Part shown: positions 7,682 through 16,050 of the stretch, piece after piece
Numbering within the stretch: position 1 is the stretch's first letter
Layout of the letters: every line of letters starts with the position of its first letter
Program-made: the position numbers and the translations under genes
The notes under the pieces: generated by a model
What the model was told of the DNA's origin: nothing
The model's input: only the letters and a program-made list of their open reading frames with translations
The model's database searches: none
Virus record (IMG/VR): IMGVR_UViG_3300029286_001264
Span: 1 to 27,074 of that record
DNA from: a virus
DNA: 27,074 nt
Direction: 5' to 3' (one strand)

Positions 7682-8709
7682 AGAAGTACGGCTACGATCA
7701 GAGATCGGGAGCGATGTTCTCCTGGGAGTTTGACTTCCAGTATGAGGGCCGACCCGAGAGCGTTCCGGATCGATCTGGGGTCATCATCTCGGATGACCAA
7801 ATAGAAGATGAGATGGTCGGATGTGCTTTCATGTCAGGATGGACTGGGGACTTCATTCTTCTTCATTCTGACGGCAAGGATCATCACTACTATCTATTCG
7901 GGACGGATCTTCGAGTCGGAATGTGGAAAGGGAAGGAGATTGATACTGGGGATCTCAAGAAGATGACTTCTCGGATGCCGATCTGTATCTGTGGGAAGAT
8001 CGTGCAGTCATCGGAGCAAATGGCAAAGGTGTGTGCTTCGTTCCCCAATTCGAGAATGTATGCTTGTCCTTTGGTGGAGGAACTAGCCGCATTCGGTGCG
8101 TTGGCACGATTTGTTGGGAAACGGCCGTATCGTCCGTATCAGGTGTTATTTTCAGGAGAGAACAATGAGCCTCTGAATGCAGAATTCAGGGAATTTGACC
8201 CTTCTCTGGATGGTGACTCGATGGGGAGAATGGCCGAAATCGTAATGAGCGGTTTGCCCGTCGTAAACGAGATGAAGCGGAATGTCATTGGGGTGTCTTC
8301 ATTCTACGGCAAGACACTGCATAAGGACTGGAAACCAGGATGTCGGATGATTGTCCGGGTTGCGGAGGTAGATAAGTACTTCCCGGAGACTCCCATTTCG
8401 TCCAAGAACTATGTAGCGACTTCGGTTCCTGTTCAGATGGAAGTTTCAGAAACACTCCATTGGGAATCTGGGTATAATGAGAAGTTTTCGGATGTGTTTG
8501 TGGCAACCGACTATATGCCGGGAGTCAGCACCTTCATGCGGTTCTACAAGACATTCTCGGGGCGGGGATTTGTCTTTGTGTCAGATCAGGAAGAAGTGAT
8601 TCATGGGCCTATCGTTCCGGTCTTCCGAAGCGACAAGGCTTATCGAGTTCCAAGGGATAAGTATGAGCAATCTCACGGATTTCTACGAAGCGTCTGCAAC
8701 GCCCCCTGA
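7678..8709 (+). CDS. Unknown protein between the ParB-like gene and dnaE
   Basis: The product is 343 residues and not recognised. ATG 7678 (ATGA overlap) is preferred over the in-frame TTG at 7663. It is acidic to neutral, has no signal peptide or membrane segment, and carries short cysteine stretches (RMPICICGK and MYACP). The C-terminal ~45 bases overlap the dnaE start in another frame, so the two genes are tightly linked. A role near the replisome is suggested only by position. Confidence 0.7.
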   Translation: MKKYGYDQRSGAMFSWEFDFQYEGRPESVPDRSGVIISDDQIEDEMVGCAFMSGWTGDFILLHSDGKDHHYYLFGTDLRVGMWKGKEIDTGDLKKMTSRMPICICGKIVQSSEQMAKVCASFPNSRMYACPLVEELAAFGALARFVGKRPYRPYQVLFSGENNEPLNAEFREFDPSLDGDSMGRMAEIVMSGLPVVNEMKRNVIGVSSFYGKTLHKDWKPGCRMIVRVAEVDKYFPETPISSKNYVATSVPVQMEVSETLHWESGYNEKFSDVFVATDYMPGVSTFMRFYKTFSGRGFVFVSDQEEVIHGPIVPVFRSDKAYRVPRDKYEQSHGFLRSVCNAP

Positions 8710-10300
8710 TGATCGAATTTCATCAGAGAAGAACATTCTATTGGTTGTGCCTGACAAGAAGCACGACATAGGACCTGTTTTGGCGGAATTGGGTTTAGCC
8801 TCATCCGAGGTGGCCCTGACTTGGCCGAAGAAGACGGTGGAAGCATTTGCAGAGATCGCTGTCGCCGACGCCAAGATCGTCATCCAGGTTGATTGTCAGT
8901 TGTCCAGGAAGTACCCTGTAGTCACCAAGGAGACTGGATATTCAGGATTGGCGGCGTTCAGGGATCGGGTCAATGCCGCAGTGGCCGACACTTTCGTTGG
9001 ACTTCATCATCATGACGAATTCAGCATCAAGGATGGCCTGGGTGTCGTTGGGAAGTTTGACCTGAAGACGAAGAAGTGGACGGGATTGATTGGACTCTTG
9101 AAGGCTCAGAGGCGGTCGTTCTGCTCCATCACGAATCACGGCAGTGTGGGTGGGTGGATCAAGCAGTACAACGCCTGCAAGAAGGCGGGCATCAAGGCCA
9201 TCTTCGGAATGGAAGCCTACTTCTCCGATTATCGGGGAGACGATCCCGAGAAGAAGAAGGCTCATCGTTCGGCCAATCACCTCGTTCTGCTTGCCAATAC
9301 GATGGAAGGCTTCTACAACATCATTCGCATTCACAATGATGCACAACTTCATGGCTTCTACTACACGCCCAGGACCAACCGGGAGGCATTGGAGAAGTGG
9401 GGTAAGGGGATCGTCGCATCTTCGGCTTGCATGACGGGAGAGTTGCCCCAGTTGCTCATGGCAGGGAAGGAGGCGGAGGCCAAGGAGGCTTGGGAGTTCT
9501 ATAGTCGGGTATTTGACGCCTTCTATATCGAGATTCAGATCATCGAGCATGATGATCAGAAGGAAGCCAATCGTCGTCTGATTCAGTTTGCACGTTCGGT
9601 GGGAGCGCCTTTGGTCCTCGCTTGTGATAGTCACTATCTGGACCCGGAGTACGCTGAAAGTCACGACATCTTGATGTGTCTGCGCCAGTCAAAGACTCTC
9701 ATGGATAAGCGTGAGAAAGATGACGTGTGGAGTTTCGATGTCCGGAATATGTATTATCGGGATGCGGCTGCTATGCGGCAGGTCTTCGAGAATGGGTTTA
9801 CAGATGAACAGGGGAATCAGCACACACCATTCAAGGACGATGTGTTCACTGAGGAAGTGTTCGTCGAGGCGATGGCCAACACATTGAAGATTTCCAGGGG
9901 TACGGCTGACATCAAACTGGACTCTAAGATCAAGTTGCCCAAACTCTATGAGAATGGAAAGGAAGTTCTGAGGAAGAAGGTCAATGAGGGGTTTGCGGCT
10001 CGTGGGTTCATCAAGAAGGAGAATCGTGGCGAATATCTTGCTCGGATCAAGTCAGAGTTCGAGGCCATAACCAGGATGGGATGGGGTGATTACTTCCTTG
10101 TGATGGAGAGGATCATTTCGGACACCATTGCGAAGTGGGGGGAATGGGCCATAGGATACGGTCGTGGATCGGCTGCCGGATCATTGGTGTCATATTGTCT
10201 TGGATTGACGGAGATTGATCCCATCAAGTATGAACTCTTGTTTGAGAGATTTTTGGACGAGTCAAGATCGGGCGTGAGAGCATGCACGTTTGAGCTATAA
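8663..10300 (+). CDS. dnaE: DNA polymerase III alpha subunit, N-terminal piece of a split gene
   Basis: The product is 545 residues from ATG 8663 (AGGGATAAG before it). An in-frame TTG at 8603 would only add residues without a family match. The first ~110 residues are an unrecognised extra domain. A PHP domain follows: GLHHHDEFSIKDGLG, SITNHGS, IFGMEAYF and LACDSHYL, close to bacterial DnaE. The palm begins with GYGRGSAAGSLVSY (498 onward), which binds the incoming nucleotide, then GLTEIDPIKYELLFERFL. The family's next block, with the catalytic aspartates, is missing. Instead the frame reads eight foreign residues (VRACTFEL) and stops at the AATTCTTTGATATT element. The missing part is on the second piece at 11319. 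The two would have to assemble to make an active polymerase. Confidence 0.9.
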   Translation: MSNLTDFYEASATPPDDRISSEKNILLVVPDKKHDIGPVLAELGLASSEVALTWPKKTVEAFAEIAVADAKIVIQVDCQLSRKYPVVTKETGYSGLAAFRDRVNAAVADTFVGLHHHDEFSIKDGLGVVGKFDLKTKKWTGLIGLLKAQRRSFCSITNHGSVGGWIKQYNACKKAGIKAIFGMEAYFSDYRGDDPEKKKAHRSANHLVLLANTMEGFYNIIRIHNDAQLHGFYYTPRTNREALEKWGKGIVASSACMTGELPQLLMAGKEAEAKEAWEFYSRVFDAFYIEIQIIEHDDQKEANRRLIQFARSVGAPLVLACDSHYLDPEYAESHDILMCLRQSKTLMDKREKDDVWSFDVRNMYYRDAAAMRQVFENGFTDEQGNQHTPFKDDVFTEEVFVEAMANTLKISRGTADIKLDSKIKLPKLYENGKEVLRKKVNEGFAARGFIKKENRGEYLARIKSEFEAITRMGWGDYFLVMERIISDTIAKWGEWAIGYGRGSAAGSLVSYCLGLTEIDPIKYELLFERFLDESRSGVRACTFEL

Positions 10301-10301
10301 C

Positions 10302-10315
10302 AATTCTTTGATATT
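10302..10315 (+). promoter_or_regulatory. AATTCTTTGATATT element, copy 2
   Basis: It is identical to the copies at 4494 and 17040. It starts one base after the stop of the first dnaE piece, and GTAGG follows after 12 bases. It would allow transcription of the endonuclease and the second dnaE piece independently of upstream genes. Confidence 0.55.
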
Positions 10316-10358
10316 CTGTCTATTGATGTAGGATGTTTGACACGGAACTGGGGACAGA

Positions 10359-10598
10359 ATGAAAAAGAGTTGCATTGTGTGTGGAACGGCGATGGAGATT
10401 CCGAAGTGTTTGTCGAAAACGAGGAAGACTTGTTCGAGAAAATGTTCTGGCATTGCAAGGAGCAATCTCACCAGGAGGGTGGTCAGGTGTCGGACTTGTG
10501 GTGTTGAATTTTCAGTGACGAGTGGCAAGCAGAGAGGAAATTTTGCTCCCAAGTGTGTTATCAGAGGTATTGGAAAGGAAGAAGCATGGAGTAGGTGA
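10359..10598 (+). pseudogene. Zinc-finger endonuclease, broken N-terminal part
   Basis: The frame gives 79 residues from ATG 10359 with repeated Cys pairs: CIVCG...TCSRKC and CRTCG. The second finger then loses its expected end. Adding one T to the TTTT run at 10541-10544 restores it, FCSQVCYQRYWKGRSME, which matches the fingers further on (YCSHRCQYQA, YCSRQCYWKSM). That restored frame reaches TAG 10592-10594 and continues in phase into the next reading frame. The two parts therefore look like one gene broken by a one-base deletion and an amber codon. Alternatively they are two proteins coupled by the GTGA at 10595. Confidence 0.6.
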
Positions 10599-11341
10599 AG
10601 TGTCCGATTTGTGGAAATGTTTTTTCAAGGACGGCACACAATAAGGATAAGACTTATTGTTCTCATCGGTGTCAATATCAAGCACAAAGTTTGGGACTGA
10701 TTCGTAGTCATTGTCGAGGGAATTATGGTTATAGGGAAGACCTTGGACAGACGTTTAGGTCATCATTGGAGGCGAACTTTGCGAGAGTGTGTCAAAAAAA
10801 CGGATGGTTGTGGAAGTATGAGCAATCGTGTTTTGAAACTCCGTTGGGATTTTACACGCCAGATTTTTGGGTTGAAGAATGGAAAAGTTTTGTTGAGCTT
10901 CGAGGATTTCGTGGTAGGAGTTTATCAAAACCTATTATGGCATCAAGAAGGCACGGGTTTAATCTGAGGGTGATTTATGAGGACGAGTTTATTCGAGAAT
11001 GGGGTCATCTTCGGAGTAGCATCACAGGATGGGAAGACAACAAAGGCCCTATTTTCGGAATGGTTGATCCTGCCGTATATGAGAATAGAGTGTGCGTATG
11101 TGGTAAGAAATTTCTGCATCGAAAGTCCAGGTCTCGTGGTGGAACTTATTGCTCGATAGCGTGTGCTAATCAGAACAAATGGTCAAAAGCACATGGTTGG
11201 CACAAGAGAATAAAACGGGATGTTGTTTGTGGTTCTTGTGGTTGTTTGTTTGCCACAGTTGTTGGTGGTAAATACTGTTCAAGGCAATGTTACTGGAAAA
11301 GCATGAAGAGGAATGGCAATGTCGTCAACATCGGAAATTGA
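10595..11341 (+). CDS. PD-(D/E)XK/Vsr-like homing endonuclease with zinc fingers, C-terminal part
   Basis: The product is 248 residues from GTG 10595. It opens with a zinc finger (CPICG...YCSHRC). The nuclease core follows: FRSSLEANFARV (E59), WKYEQSCF, YTPDFW (D90) and SFVELRGFR (E101). This is the order E...PDF...E-x-K of PD-(D/E)XK and Vsr-like phage homing enzymes, with Arg where Lys is usual (ELRG). Two more fingers (CVCGKKF...YCSIAC and CGSCG...YCSRQC) close the protein and probably bind DNA. It would cut intact dnaE genes and spread the element. The end overlaps the start of the second dnaE piece in another frame. The broken N-terminus and the Lys to Arg change may mean it is losing activity. 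Confidence 0.7.
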   Translation: MKCPICGNVFSRTAHNKDKTYCSHRCQYQAQSLGLIRSHCRGNYGYREDLGQTFRSSLEANFARVCQKNGWLWKYEQSCFETPLGFYTPDFWVEEWKSFVELRGFRGRSLSKPIMASRRHGFNLRVIYEDEFIREWGHLRSSITGWEDNKGPIFGMVDPAVYENRVCVCGKKFLHRKSRSRGGTYCSIACANQNKWSKAHGWHKRIKRDVVCGSCGCLFATVVGGKYCSRQCYWKSMKRNGNVVNIGN

Positions 11342-13892
11342 AAAAATCTGTCGGGATCGCTTGTATAGTCTAGGTTTATCCTTAGACTCTCATTATATCA
11401 ATCGATTGCAGAAAGAGATGGAGGATTTGGATGCCTGGAATAGGTACAAATCAGAAGATCGTGCTGGTCAGATTCTTGAGAAGATTGGTCGTGACGGTTA
11501 TCCGGTATCAACAAACAAGTCAAACAGTCTAGTTTTATTTCTGACTGGACTTTCATCGGTTGATCCGGTCAAGGAAAAACGAGAATGTGCAACAGATGTA
11601 GTTGTGAGCGGAGATTGCCCGGATATTGACACAGATTTTGATCCCAGGATCAGGGATTGGGTGAAGGCACACATCGTGGAGATTTTCGGGGCTAACAAGG
11701 TGTGTTCTATTGGCACCTATGCGACTTACAAGACTCGTGCTGTCATTCTGGATGTGGCGAGAGCACTCGGAGAGAATACCGCCGAGGCGAATGCGGTGAC
11801 AAAGAGGATTGAACCCCTGCGAGCATTTGAGGATGAGACTGGGGAAGAGCAGAAGGTAGATCAGATGGATTTTGACGACATCTGTGAGCACTATCCAGAA
11901 TTGAAGGCGTATTTTGAGGCTCACCCGGAAGTTCGCAGGCATGCGGAGATTCTGAGGAATCAGGTCAAGAATATGGGGACTCATGCTGGAGGAGTCATCA
12001 TCTCTGACTTGGATCTACAAGATCGAATCCCGGTCTGCCGGGATAAGAACGGTCAGATTGTTTCAACCTGGGGTGAATCCGGAAGCGTGCAGGAGTTGAG
12101 TGCGGTTGGACTGGTGAAGTATGACCTTCTTGGTCTCAACAACCTTCCGATTATCTCAGATTGTGTGAAGTTGATTGAACAGACGACGGGACAGCATATC
12201 GCACGGGCTGATATCCCGATCAGTGACCGAGAAGCAATTTTACTGGGGTCCAAGAAGGATCTGGTTGGAATCTTCCAGTTCGAGAATCCGGTCACGAAGC
12301 CGATTGCGGATAAGGTTGGAATGGAGTCACTGATGGATATCGCCATCGTGACATCTCTAATTCGTCCTGGACCGATGGATGCGATGATCGGGACGGAAAA
12401 GGCACCTTTCGCATTTGCGGCAAGGAAGCATGGCGAGCCTTATGAGGCTCCAGAGTTCATCCGGACGGCTCTCCGGGAAACGTATGGAATTCTGGTCTTC
12501 CAGGAAGATGTGATGCGGCTGTCTCGGGTGCTTTCTGGGTTTACGGCACCCGAAGCCAACAAATTGAGGAAGGCGGCTGGCAAGAAGATCAAGGAACTGA
12601 TGGATTCGATTCGGGAGAGGTTTGTTTCAGGAGCACAGTCTCACATTGATGCTGGGGAAATCACGAAGCAGGAAGTGGAACTGATCTGGGAGCAGATTGA
12701 GACATTCGCAGGGTATGGATTCTGTAAGGCACATGCGGTCACGTATGGAGCGATTACGACGGTTGAATTGTGGCTGAAGCACAACTTCCCGATTCAGTTC
12801 ATAGCGGCTCTCGTCAACAACACGAAGTTGGGGAAGAAGAAGAATGGATCTGACAACATCCTTGCGGATTATCTCAACTATGCCAGAAGGAGAGAGATCC
12901 CGGTTCTGGGTCCGGACATCAATCTGAGTGGAGATGAGTTCAAGGTTGAGGGAAACTCCATCCGCTTTGCCCTGGGACATGTTAAGGGTGTCGCATCGGC
13001 GGCAAAACTCATCGAATCATTCCAGCCATTCACGAGCATGCAGGATTTCTATGATCGGGTGAAGGTTGAACCCAAGGACGAGGTGGAAGAGAAACCAGAG
13101 GTGGAGGCATCGGAGGAACCGGCACCCATCGATGAGGCGGATGAACCGAATGGGACTCCGGAGAGCGACGAGGAGTTCAAGAAACTGGTTGTTGAAGAAA
13201 TCGCCAAGCAAGCGAAGGGGAAAAAGGCTACTGCTCGCAGGCCGAATCGCAAGGTCGTGGAGAGTCTTATTGCGGCTGGAGCGTTCGACAAGTTTGGGAC
13301 TCGGAACGAGATGGCGATGGAGTACTGGCGTCTGCGTCAGAAGAAAAAGAAGTTGCCCGTGAAGGAAACGGTCGTTGAGCCAGTCGTCGAGGAAGAGGAG
13401 TCGACAGAATCGCTTTCTCCAGAGGATGCGGCGGCGGCAGAGGCAGAAGCGAAGAAGGCAAAGAAGAAGAAGGACCTTCCCCCGGATGATCGGACAGATG
13501 AAGAATGGCAGAGGGCAGAGTTTGAAGTGATCGGGATGTGTCTGTCTCGGCAGGTTCTGTTCAAGCAATACGAGGAGACGATTCGCAAGGAGGGATGGTA
13601 TCTCATCAACGAAATCGACCCGACAAAGAAGAAGGTGCTGGTCTTTGGCGAGATTACGTCAATCGATCATCACATTTCCAAGGCGGGAAATTCGATGCAT
13701 ATCGTTACGATGACGGATGGCATCGATTCGATGAAGTTCTTTGTATTCCAGGGTGGATGGGACCTATTCCGGGACAATTACAAGGCGGTGGGGGCTATCG
13801 GGGCGATCCCGTTGGCACGGTTTGATGACGGTGATGGCGGGACTCGGTTCTTCAATGATCGGGGACAGCCAAAGGTTCTCAGAAAAGGGTAA
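11319..13892 (+). CDS. dnaE: DNA polymerase III alpha subunit, C-terminal piece of a split gene
   Basis: The product is 857 residues. ATG 11319 is favoured over ATG 11313 because AAGAGGA ends at 11312, a proper distance only from 11319. Residues 1-98 are a divergent copy of the segment that ends the first piece: SLVLFLTGLSSVDPVK mirrors SLVSYCLGLTEIDPIK, but the GRGS loop and FERFL are lost. Then the true palm resumes: CPDIDTDFD (catalytic D102, D104), the third aspartate at D269 in GLVKYDLLGLN, fingers, HhH (RFALGHVKGVASAAKLIE) and an OB-like part (VFGEITSIDHHISKAGNS). Two charged linkers, Glu/Pro rich (~13070-13190) and Glu/Ala/Lys rich (~13350-13490), are inserted. No tau-binding tail is seen. 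GRGS is supplied only by the first piece, so the pieces look complementary. Confidence 0.88.
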   Translation: MSSTSEIEKICRDRLYSLGLSLDSHYINRLQKEMEDLDAWNRYKSEDRAGQILEKIGRDGYPVSTNKSNSLVLFLTGLSSVDPVKEKRECATDVVVSGDCPDIDTDFDPRIRDWVKAHIVEIFGANKVCSIGTYATYKTRAVILDVARALGENTAEANAVTKRIEPLRAFEDETGEEQKVDQMDFDDICEHYPELKAYFEAHPEVRRHAEILRNQVKNMGTHAGGVIISDLDLQDRIPVCRDKNGQIVSTWGESGSVQELSAVGLVKYDLLGLNNLPIISDCVKLIEQTTGQHIARADIPISDREAILLGSKKDLVGIFQFENPVTKPIADKVGMESLMDIAIVTSLIRPGPMDAMIGTEKAPFAFAARKHGEPYEAPEFIRTALRETYGILVFQEDVMRLSRVLSGFTAPEANKLRKAAGKKIKELMDSIRERFVSGAQSHIDAGEITKQEVELIWEQIETFAGYGFCKAHAVTYGAITTVELWLKHNFPIQFIAALVNNTKLGKKKNGSDNILADYLNYARRREIPVLGPDINLSGDEFKVEGNSIRFALGHVKGVASAAKLIESFQPFTSMQDFYDRVKVEPKDEVEEKPEVEASEEPAPIDEADEPNGTPESDEEFKKLVVEEIAKQAKGKKATARRPNRKVVESLIAAGAFDKFGTRNEMAMEYWRLRQKKKKLPVKETVVEPVVEEEESTESLSPEDAAAAEAEAKKAKKKKDLPPDDRTDEEWQRAEFEVIGMCLSRQVLFKQYEETIRKEGWYLINEIDPTKKKVLVFGEITSIDHHISKAGNSMHIVTMTDGIDSMKFFVFQGGWDLFRDNYKAVGAIGAIPLARFDDGDGGTRFFNDRGQPKVLRKG

Positions 13893-13915
13893 CACAACAA
13901 CAAGGGAGAAAGTCG

Positions 13916-14257
13916 ATGATTGAGAAGGGAATGTTGCTGCGGTGTAAGACGAAGACGGTGAATGACACATTCGGAACTGTCATATGGGAAGTCTTGGAGG
14001 TTGGACTGAAGGCTCCGGAGAGGGGTCGGGAAAACTTCCTTGACGGCGTGAAGGTCGTCATGTTGGGAGGCTCTGGCCCCAGTGCCAGGGAAGGTCTGAC
14101 TATCATTGATTCGGAAGATCACATTCTGAAGGACATTCGGGATGGTATCACGACTGTCGTTCCGGCAGATCAAAGGGCAACATCTTTGGCTCAATGCCAG
14201 AAGAAAAGTGCCGTGGCGATGCCCCGTCATGGAGGCACAGGTGTTGTCGAGATGTGA
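13916..14257 (+). CDS. Small unknown protein
   Basis: The product is 113 residues from ATG 13916, with AAGGGAGAAAG as ribosome binding site. It begins MIEKGMLLRCKTKTVND and looks like a small beta-rich domain (GTVIWEVLEVGL, DGVKVVMLGGSG). No family, signal peptide or membrane segment is seen. It overlaps the start of the sulfotransferase-like gene by 29 bases, so it could belong to the same transcript as either dnaE or the sugar cluster. Confidence 0.66.
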   Translation: MIEKGMLLRCKTKTVNDTFGTVIWEVLEVGLKAPERGRENFLDGVKVVMLGGSGPSAREGLTIIDSEDHILKDIRDGITTVVPADQRATSLAQCQKKSAVAMPRHGGTGVVEM

Positions 14258-14936
14258 TATTCTCGTGAGCCGTTGGCACGAGGCGATCCGGCGATACAGG
14301 GAGAAGATGGACCTGCAACGAGAGTTGTCAGGAGAACTTTCCCCGTATCGTCGGTTGATTGTCGTCACTGGGATGGCCAGAAGTGGAACATCCGTAACGG
14401 CCGCATTTCTCGGCAGTCACCCTGAAGTAAAACTGGTGATTGGGGGAGGATGTTGGCAGGTTTGTGAGACGGACCTGATTCGGATGGAGATGGGTGAACC
14501 AGACTGGCGATCCATCGACGAGTTGCTTCGGGATAACTATCCGAAACGGATATTGCTCAAACAGCCGTGGGTGATGAACAACTGGATGTTCGCACGGGCT
14601 ATTCGCCCTGCCAAGATTGTCGTTTGTCTGAGAGAACGAAGATCTCAGATTGGTGGCTGGCAGAATCGTCGGGATATGGTCTCGGAAAGATGCCAGAAAG
14701 AACCAGATACGGTCTATAATGAGTGTATTTCTCATCTTCCTCGATTGCTTTCAGAAGGGGCGACCTGGGTACATCAGGATCAGATGGATGCAGAGATGGC
14801 GCAACGAGTTGGAAGACATCTTGGGTTGGAACCTGCCGGATTTGATCTGTCGATTCTGGGGCGTAGGTGGAAGGAAGCGATGGAGAAGGATTGGTTGGAC
14901 AAGCACACCATCAGGAAGGAACGGAGAAGGCCATGA
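14229..14936 (+). CDS. Sulfotransferase-like protein
   Basis: The product is 235 residues from ATG 14229. The frame extends upstream, but that stretch overlaps the previous gene and has no family match. LIVVTGMARSGTSVTAAFLGSHPEV (43 onward) is the PAPS-binding P-loop of sulfotransferases (R-S-G-T-S). ILLKQPWVMNNW and KIVVCLRERRSQIGGW fit the second binding region with its arginines. The family transfers sulfate from PAPS to hydroxyls, here probably of a glycan made by the neighbouring genes. The usual catalytic base is not identified. The stop overlaps the next glycosyltransferase as ATGA, which ties it to that pathway. Confidence 0.7.
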   Translation: MEAQVLSRCDILVSRWHEAIRRYREKMDLQRELSGELSPYRRLIVVTGMARSGTSVTAAFLGSHPEVKLVIGGGCWQVCETDLIRMEMGEPDWRSIDELLRDNYPKRILLKQPWVMNNWMFARAIRPAKIVVCLRERRSQIGGWQNRRDMVSERCQKEPDTVYNECISHLPRLLSEGATWVHQDQMDAEMAQRVGRHLGLEPAGFDLSILGRRWKEAMEKDWLDKHTIRKERRRP

Positions 14937-15859
14937 GCGATCCCAGGGTGACAATTGCGGTCTGTTACAAGGCTGGCACGAAGGAGATGTTGAAAATATG
15001 GTTGGCTTCGGTGTTTGCCTACACCAAGTCTGATTTCAAGATCGTCGTTGTAACGGCGGACGATCCGTCTACTTGTGAGGCATTGGAAGTTCTAATACCG
15101 ACTCACAATGTCCGGGATATGGTGAAGGCGGCGAACGAGCCGACATCGGTGACAGAAGTTCGGTTATCAGCAGTCTCACCGGCGAGGATTCACGGGGCGA
15201 TGTTGGACGCCTTTCTAGCATCCAATCCGGTTACTACAGAGTTTCTGCTGACGATGGATTCTGACTGTTTCCCGGTTGCGGACGGCTGGCTGGATGATTT
15301 GGAAGGGATGATGGATAATGGGGCCAGGGTTGCGGGTATCCTCCATCCCTGGTCTCCGCCGCCGGCCGATATGGATCACAAGAAGATCGAATGGCGGGTA
15401 CGATCACAACATTGCTGGGAAACCACTCACGTTGCCTGCCAGATGATCCGTGTAGAGGACTTGAAGGAGTTAGGCGTCACATTTGCAGGGGGTGATGACA
15501 CGGGCCTGTTGATCCCGCTAGAGGCCAGGAAACGAGGATGGAAGGTGGACGGGTACAAGGTGACTCGGTGTGCCAAGCCCAAGGACGGGTCTGACCCGGA
15601 ATTCAATCGCTATGTCTGCCTGATCTTCGGAGATGCGGTGTATCATCATGGTGGATTCACACGGATTGCCACGGGTGGGGATAAGCCATTGATGGCGGAA
15701 GCCTATGGATGGGTTGGGACTGAGTTGACAATGCGCCGGGAAGCGGAATTTCTACTCTCTGACGAGTTCTCATATCGGTTCAAGTTCGACCGGGAAGAAG
15801 CGGTTGCGGCAGAGAAGATGGATCGTTTGTTTGGTGCGAAGACGATGAGCAAGACATGA
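14933..15859 (+). CDS. GT-A fold glycosyltransferase, paralogue 1
   Basis: The product is 308 residues from ATG 14933 (ATGA overlap, GGAGAAGG before it). The N-terminal VTIAVCYKAGTKEML...FKIVVVTADD fits a nucleotide-sugar binding Rossmann-like start. [15 protein letters not shown] (about 106-120) supplies the D-x-D metal motif. RVRSQHCWETTHVACQMIR, the acidic GGDDTG and LIFGDAVYHHGG with a late His pair follow. All of these recur in the gene at 16044, so the two are paralogues from a duplication. The exact sugar is not predictable. The protein is cytoplasmic and probably acts with the sulfotransferase and the nucleotidyltransferase. Confidence 0.75.
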   Translation: MSDPRVTIAVCYKAGTKEMLKIWLASVFAYTKSDFKIVVVTADDPSTCEALEVLIPTHNVRDMVKAANEPTSVTEVRLSAVSPARIHGAMLDAFLASNPVTTEFLLTMDSDCFPVADGWLDDLEGMMDNGARVAGILHPWSPPPADMDHKKIEWRVRSQHCWETTHVACQMIRVEDLKELGVTFAGGDDTGLLIPLEARKRGWKVDGYKVTRCAKPKDGSDPEFNRYVCLIFGDAVYHHGGFTRIATGGDKPLMAEAYGWVGTELTMRREAEFLLSDEFSYRFKFDREEAVAAEKMDRLFGAKTMSKT

Positions 15860-16050
15860 TGACTAGAACAGAGGTTTTCAAGGAGTGGATCAAGAAGGCT
15901 CCAACATCCCTGTTAATGGTTCATCTGGAGGCGATACGAGAAGGGTGGTATCCAAACCTATCTCGGAGACGACTGCTTGAATCTGTGCTTTGGAGTCGTG
16001 TCCCAACAGGATGTATCCTGGTTTGGAATGAGAAGAGGGTCAGATGGTAA
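15856..16050 (+). CDS. Small unknown protein between two glycosyltransferases
   Basis: The product is 64 residues, starting in an ATGATG overlap with the preceding stop. The end overlaps the next ATG (ATGGTAA). The sequence is basic and Trp-rich (EVFKEWIKKAP, AIREGWYPNL), with no known motif. The tight overlaps on both sides argue that it is a real gene and not chance. Confidence 0.6.
   Translation: MMTRTEVFKEWIKKAPTSLLMVHLEAIREGWYPNLSRRRLLESVLWSRVPTGCILVWNEKRVRW

Larger units (their letters stand above)
10274..11609 (+). mobile_element. Homing-endonuclease element that splits dnaE
   Basis: Upstream DnaE homology ends at SRSG (near 10273) and downstream homology resumes at GDCPDIDTDFD (from 11610). 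Between them lie the AATTCTTTGATATT element, a zinc-finger nuclease region (10359-11341) and about 270 bases that encode a degenerate repeat of the upstream DnaE segment, fused in frame to the second piece. The segment is visibly richer in A and T than the flanking polymerase. The exact left edge is uncertain, because the eight-residue tail of the first piece could be element or old target. Confidence 0.72.

Noticed and set aside
8470-8480. TATAAT-like box GGGTATAATG inside the 7678 gene
   Set aside because: It lies in the middle of a well-supported coding frame far from any start codon and has no -35 partner.
10274-11609. Group I intron in dnaE
   Set aside because: The ~270 bases before the second polymerase piece form an open, coding-like frame with recognisable DnaE similarity, and I saw no convincing intron core pairing; splicing would not explain the duplicated segment. 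RNA sequencing would settle it.
10274-11609. Intein in dnaE
   Set aside because: No Cys/Ser at the left junction, no His-Asn at the right, stop codons in the frame and no intein blocks.
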